Origin: Porphyra umbilicalis
Taxonomy: Eukaryota; Rhodophyta; Bangiophyceae; Bangiales; Bangiaceae
Assembly (NCBI GenBank): GCA_002049455.2
Contig: KV918780.1
Span: forward strand, 310,001-374,000
DNA length: 64,000 nt
Direction: 5' to 3'
Shown here: positions 60,530 to 64,000 of the stretch, in pieces
Position numbering within the stretch: position 1 is the first letter of the stretch
How the letters are laid out: each line of letters opens with the position of its first letter
Notes under the pieces: model-generated
Told to the model about the DNA's origin: nothing
Database searches by the model: none
The model's input: the letters and a program-made list of their open reading frames with translations, nothing else
Position numbers and translations under genes: made by a program

Positions 60530-61954
60530 ATGGCGCCTGTCTTTTCTCGTGCGGTCGATTTTCCCTTTGCCGGCACGCGCCGCCAAGCGCAAGACGTGGC
60601 CGCGCGACTGACGGGACTTCCTCCTCCCACCCTGTCCTCTGCCGCGGTGTCTTGGGGTGCTGCAGGCTCCTCTGGGCGACATGTTGCTCGAGGTTGGAGC
60701 GCAAGAGTGGCGCAAGCTCGGCAGGGTGCTGCCCCGCGGGATGCTATTCCCCGCGTACCGCGGCAGTACGACGTCAAGAGCAAGGCTGGCGCGGCTCCTC
60801 CACAGGGCGATGACGACGACGATCAAGGGCGGGGCGATGAGATGAGAGAGCGTCCGAATGAATCCCCTCCCGCTCCACGTTCGCGTCTTGGTCGCGCACA
60901 CGTCCTCGTCGATGATTACATCGAGGATGCGCTCGTCGCCTGCATTCGACGAACTTGTGGCCTCCCATCGTCCCGCCCCATCGGTAAGCAGGGCAGCCCC
61001 GTCACTGCGCGCGTGATCGGGCACGCGACGTCGCGGTCGCGCGCCATCGTGCTAAGGTCGGGCGGCACCAAGCGAGACGTGAGCATCCTGTGGGTGTCGT
61101 GCCGCGACGGGTTGCTGTGCTCGTGCTTCGCCGGCACACAAAACGCGCTCTTCCTGTCGGCATCCTCCCGCAGCACGAAGTGCGCGCACACGACCGCTTT
61201 GGCCGAGGTGTTGACGCGCTCGGGGGTGAGCATCGAGACGTTTCGTGCGCGGATGCGATTGCGGGCCGATGCCGCCAACTTTGCCGTCTACACCGACTAT
61301 GGCAGCACGGTGTGGTGGTCGGTATTGTACCGCTCGGTCTACTCCCTGGTGTCCTTCTCCTCGGCGAACGTTGCGACGTGAATTGCGCCGGGGTGCCGCC
61401 GCTTCCGCGGCAGGTGCGGGCACGTCAAGACCGCTCGCGAAGAGCAATTGCTGGAGGGCTTCCACAACACGCGTTTTGGCTCTGCACCAGATGCGGTGAA
61501 GGCGCGGATCGCCGCACGCAAGCAGCCTTTGGCTGCGCCTCGAGCAAAGGTTCTCAACAACGAGGAGGAGGACGAGGGCATCGAGAAGGAGGCCACCGAT
61601 ACGCTCCGCGTGCCGCAAGACGCGGTGCCGACGAGAGTTGCTGCTCGCGTGCGGCGTAACCTCCTGCCGTGCGCTGGGGAGGTGACTCAAGGGGAGGTGT
61701 GGACACGGACAGCCGACTGGCAAAACATGTACCAGGAGCGGGCTGCTGAGAGTGATCCCAGGCAAGCAACGGACCTGAAGCGGATGGCGGCGCTGGTCTC
61801 CATTTGCAAGCTCAACGGCATGATCCGCGACGTGCAGCAGCCGCTGTTCGAGCAATCGTGCGGGAGCTGTGGCGTCCAACGCGCCGAACGCCACATGATC
61901 ACCAAGGAACCAGGGCTCCTCACTACGCACCATCCCACGGCCAACGCGCTGAAG
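60530..61954 (+). pseudogene. N-terminal SWIM/Cys-cluster exon of the right KDZ gene (TGA at a Cys codon)
   Basis: I chose ATG 60530 (MAPVFSRAVDFPFAGTR). The layout matches the left element: YIEDALVACIRRTCGLPSS, SWIM finger CSCFAGTQ...STKCAHTTAL, and the second cluster IAPGCRRFRGRCGHV. A TGA at 61379-61381 replaces the first Cys of that second cluster. The frame is otherwise open through EEEDEGIEKEATD, QGEVWTRTADWQN, CGSCGVQRAERHM and GLLTTHHPTANALK to the donor GTATGT at 61955. The intron is 61955-62118 (acceptor CGGCAG), phase 0. Protein identity to the left copy is only moderate, so these are two related families rather than recent duplicates. Confidence 0.75.
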
Positions 61955-62118
61955 GTATGTATCTTGCTGCTTTCCTTTTATTTGCTTCTTTTTGTTGGCA
62001 TGTTTCTTCTGAGCGGCGGCGTGTGTATTGTCTTTTTGTCGGGGCGTCCTTCTCACCAGTTTATGGTTCCCGCTGCTCCTCGTGTTCTTGCCTTCGCATC
62101 CGGTTCTTTGCTCGGCAG

Positions 62119-64000
62119 GTTTGGGTCGGTCGATGGGTCTGCCATGCTCCCAAGTGTGGGCGCGTCGTTGAGTACGACGGCCATGCGGACGGGCTCTTTT
62201 CGATGCGACGGAGAAACAAGCACCGACGGTGGCTTCTCTTCACCAGGGGGTTGCTCGACAAGCTCGTGTCCTTTATTATTGCTGGGCGCACGACCTACAC
62301 GGCGGCGACACGGCACTTGTCGGCTGATGTGCTGTCCTTTGCTCTCCGCCGGCAAGATTTCGTGAAGCTGGGCACGGCGTTCATCGGGTCCATCCACATC
62401 CCCGCCGAGACCGCGCGCTGCCCGCTATGCGGACCGGATCCGGCCTTCATTGTGATTGACGCACAATCCCTGGGGTGTACGGACCTCGACGACACGCATC
62501 CACTACGGCCTGCTGAAGATTGCCCTGTCCTGGACATTCCAGCATCCAAGATGTGCGTCGTCGAGCACGCGCCTCTGCGCGACGCGGTCGCCAAGGTGCT
62601 CAAGACGTCAACGCCTTTAACGGCGAACCAGGAGACGCTGATGCGGGCATGGGCGGCCACGCGGTATGAGAGCGGACGGCCAACGCCCTCGTCGACAGCC
62701 GCACGCGTCTTCTTCCGCTTTTTCCCTGTCGGCAGCAACACCGCACCGCAGGCACCAGGTGCTGCAGGAGCGTCACCTGCTGCTCGTGCGGCTGGTGCGG
62801 GGACGAGCGCCACGACCGAAGAGGCAGCAGCTGTTGATGGGGAGCCACCCCGACGGCAGCTCGGCGTGGCGGTGGATAGCAGCGCGGAGGCGGCTCTCCG
62901 ATCCGATGGCGCAGGGGGGGTGGTCCTTGGCGGCAAGGGCGCACCCGCAAAGAAGCTGTCGGAGACGTGGCGCGACAGGACCGGGCTGTGTCGGCCTGAC
63001 TTCACCAGGTACCCGCGCGAGGACGACGGCATTTGGATCTGCGTGCGCCCCTTCTTGCAGTCCCTCATGACCGAGACGGCATGTTTACGGGTTTTAACGA
63101 GCGCGCCATCCGGCTCGTGGCCAACACGATGCGTCTCAAGTCGCGCGGCGCGTGGCGCTCCATGACCGAGGCGCTCGACGGCGTCGGCTTCGTCTCGAGC
63201 TTCGTCGGCCATTTCGCGGACGAAATGGACGAGGACCGGCACCTGCGTGTGGCCATCGGGGAGCTGCTGCGGTGGTCGGTTGAGATGGAGAGCATGGTGG
63301 ACAAGGCGTTTGAGGAGGCGGCGGCCAGCAAGACGACGCTCGACCGGGGCTGGAAAAACGCGAAGTACTGCCAACGGTGGCGGGGGACACCGACCCCGGC
63401 CGAGTACAAGAGCTGGCGCAGCGAGCAGACCGACTTGCCGCAGATAGACGAGGACGACCCGTTGGTGAGCTTCAAATACTTTGCCAGCTTGCCGAGCGTG
63501 CGCCCGGGCATCGGCGACTCGGAAGCTGCCAAGCGGCGGGTGCAGTATCGCGGCAAAGACCGGCATGTGGCGGACCTGGAGGGGGAGGGTGACGCGTGCA
63601 ACAAGGCGTTCTCCATCTGCACCGGTCTGACGCAAGGCGTTTTCAATGTCGTTTGCCCCCATGTAATCACGCTCGGCTTCCGCTGCCTCTTTCGGGCCGA
63701 GAGCGTTGGGGAGGCGGTGTCGATTGTGCTTGAGCGCTTCCCCAAGCTCCCCGCTGTGGTCTTTTATGACGTTGCCTGCAAGTTTGATAAGAACGCGATG
63801 AGGCGGGTGCGCGCTATCTTCCGTGACCACAAGGTGCGCTGCGTGCTGGACCGCCCGCACTCGATCACCCACGGTTGCTCGCCGATCTACATGCCGGACG
63901 AGTCGCTCGGTACGACGGCGGGCGTTGCGACGCAGGCAGCGGAGGTCTCCCACTCGATCGCAGTCGTCAACCGCACGAGCTTGGCATACATGTCACCGTC
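62119..64000 (+). pseudogene. KDZ-type transposase core, right element (frameshift, runs off the edge)
   Basis: The exon opens VWVGRWVCHAPKCGRVVEYD with the same Cys cluster, then LFTRGLLDKLVSF, CPLCGPDPAF and IDAQSLGC. At about 63078 seven bases are missing relative to the left copy (GAGACGG then CATGTTT), shifting the frame after QSLMTETA. The correct frame continues to the window end with EGDACNKAFSICTG, VFYDVACKFDKN, LDRPHSITHGCSPIYM and QAAEVSHSIAVVNRT, so the presumed acidic triad is conserved. The Ulp1 domain, if present, is beyond the edge. Confidence 0.78.

Overview
The window looks like GC-rich nuclear DNA from a eukaryote. It has GT-AG introns of about 160-240 bp, no operons and long CGG/GCC simple-sequence tracts. 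Families include a CTR copper transporter, a membrane FKBP, a PH-domain protein and several eukaryotic DNA transposons. A GC-rich alga would fit, but nothing here fixes the lineage. I saw no rRNA, tRNA, CRISPR array or bacterial feature. Most of the 64 kb is transposon, and host genes are sparse.

Layout. 1-973 is the 5' part of a pogo/Tigger transposase running off the left edge. 3185-6020 is a CGG-type array cut at a TA by a 1.2-kb element with perfect 25-bp terminal inverted repeats (TIRs). 6662-7330 is a ~200-bp GC-rich tandem repeat with an internal hairpin in each unit. 7.3-13.6 kb has no gene I can recognise beyond a short HTH-type ORF. 13594-24815 (copy A) and 30245-38008 (copy B) are two full-length copies of one ~7.76-kb PIF/Harbinger element with matching TIRs and 3-bp target duplications (TCA and TTA). 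Each encodes a Pro-rich ORF, a Myb/SANT-like protein and, convergently, a DDE transposase. Copy A was later invaded by a 3.46-kb pogo/Tigger element (18585-22042); copy B preserves the empty TA site.

The host genes lie between and after the Harbinger copies: an internally deleted pyranose-oxidase-like GMC gene (+), an FKBP prolyl isomerase with a membrane anchor (-), a PH-domain gene (-) whose frame breaks in a 17-C tract, and a two-exon CTR copper transporter (-, 39058-39938).

The right third (about 44.35-64 kb) holds two diverged KDZ (Kyakuja-Dileera-Zisupton)-type elements head to head. The left one runs on the minus strand and encodes a SWIM/cysteine-cluster N-terminal exon, a KDZ transposase and an Ulp1-type peptidase. 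Between its candidate ends also lie a PIF1-like helicase (-) and an unfamiliar 909-residue protein (+). The right one (60530 to the edge, +) has the same exon order. Both carry tandem repeats upstream of the transposase (~180 bp and ~170 bp units), and a 142-bp segment with 22-bp inverted ends sits at their junction. Both transposase genes are damaged (frameshifts and in-frame stops), so they look like recent but decaying insertions.

The most interesting candidate system is the ~14.6-kb unit at 44.35-58.99 kb, which combines a KDZ-Ulp1 transposase with a PIF1 helicase and a novel protein.
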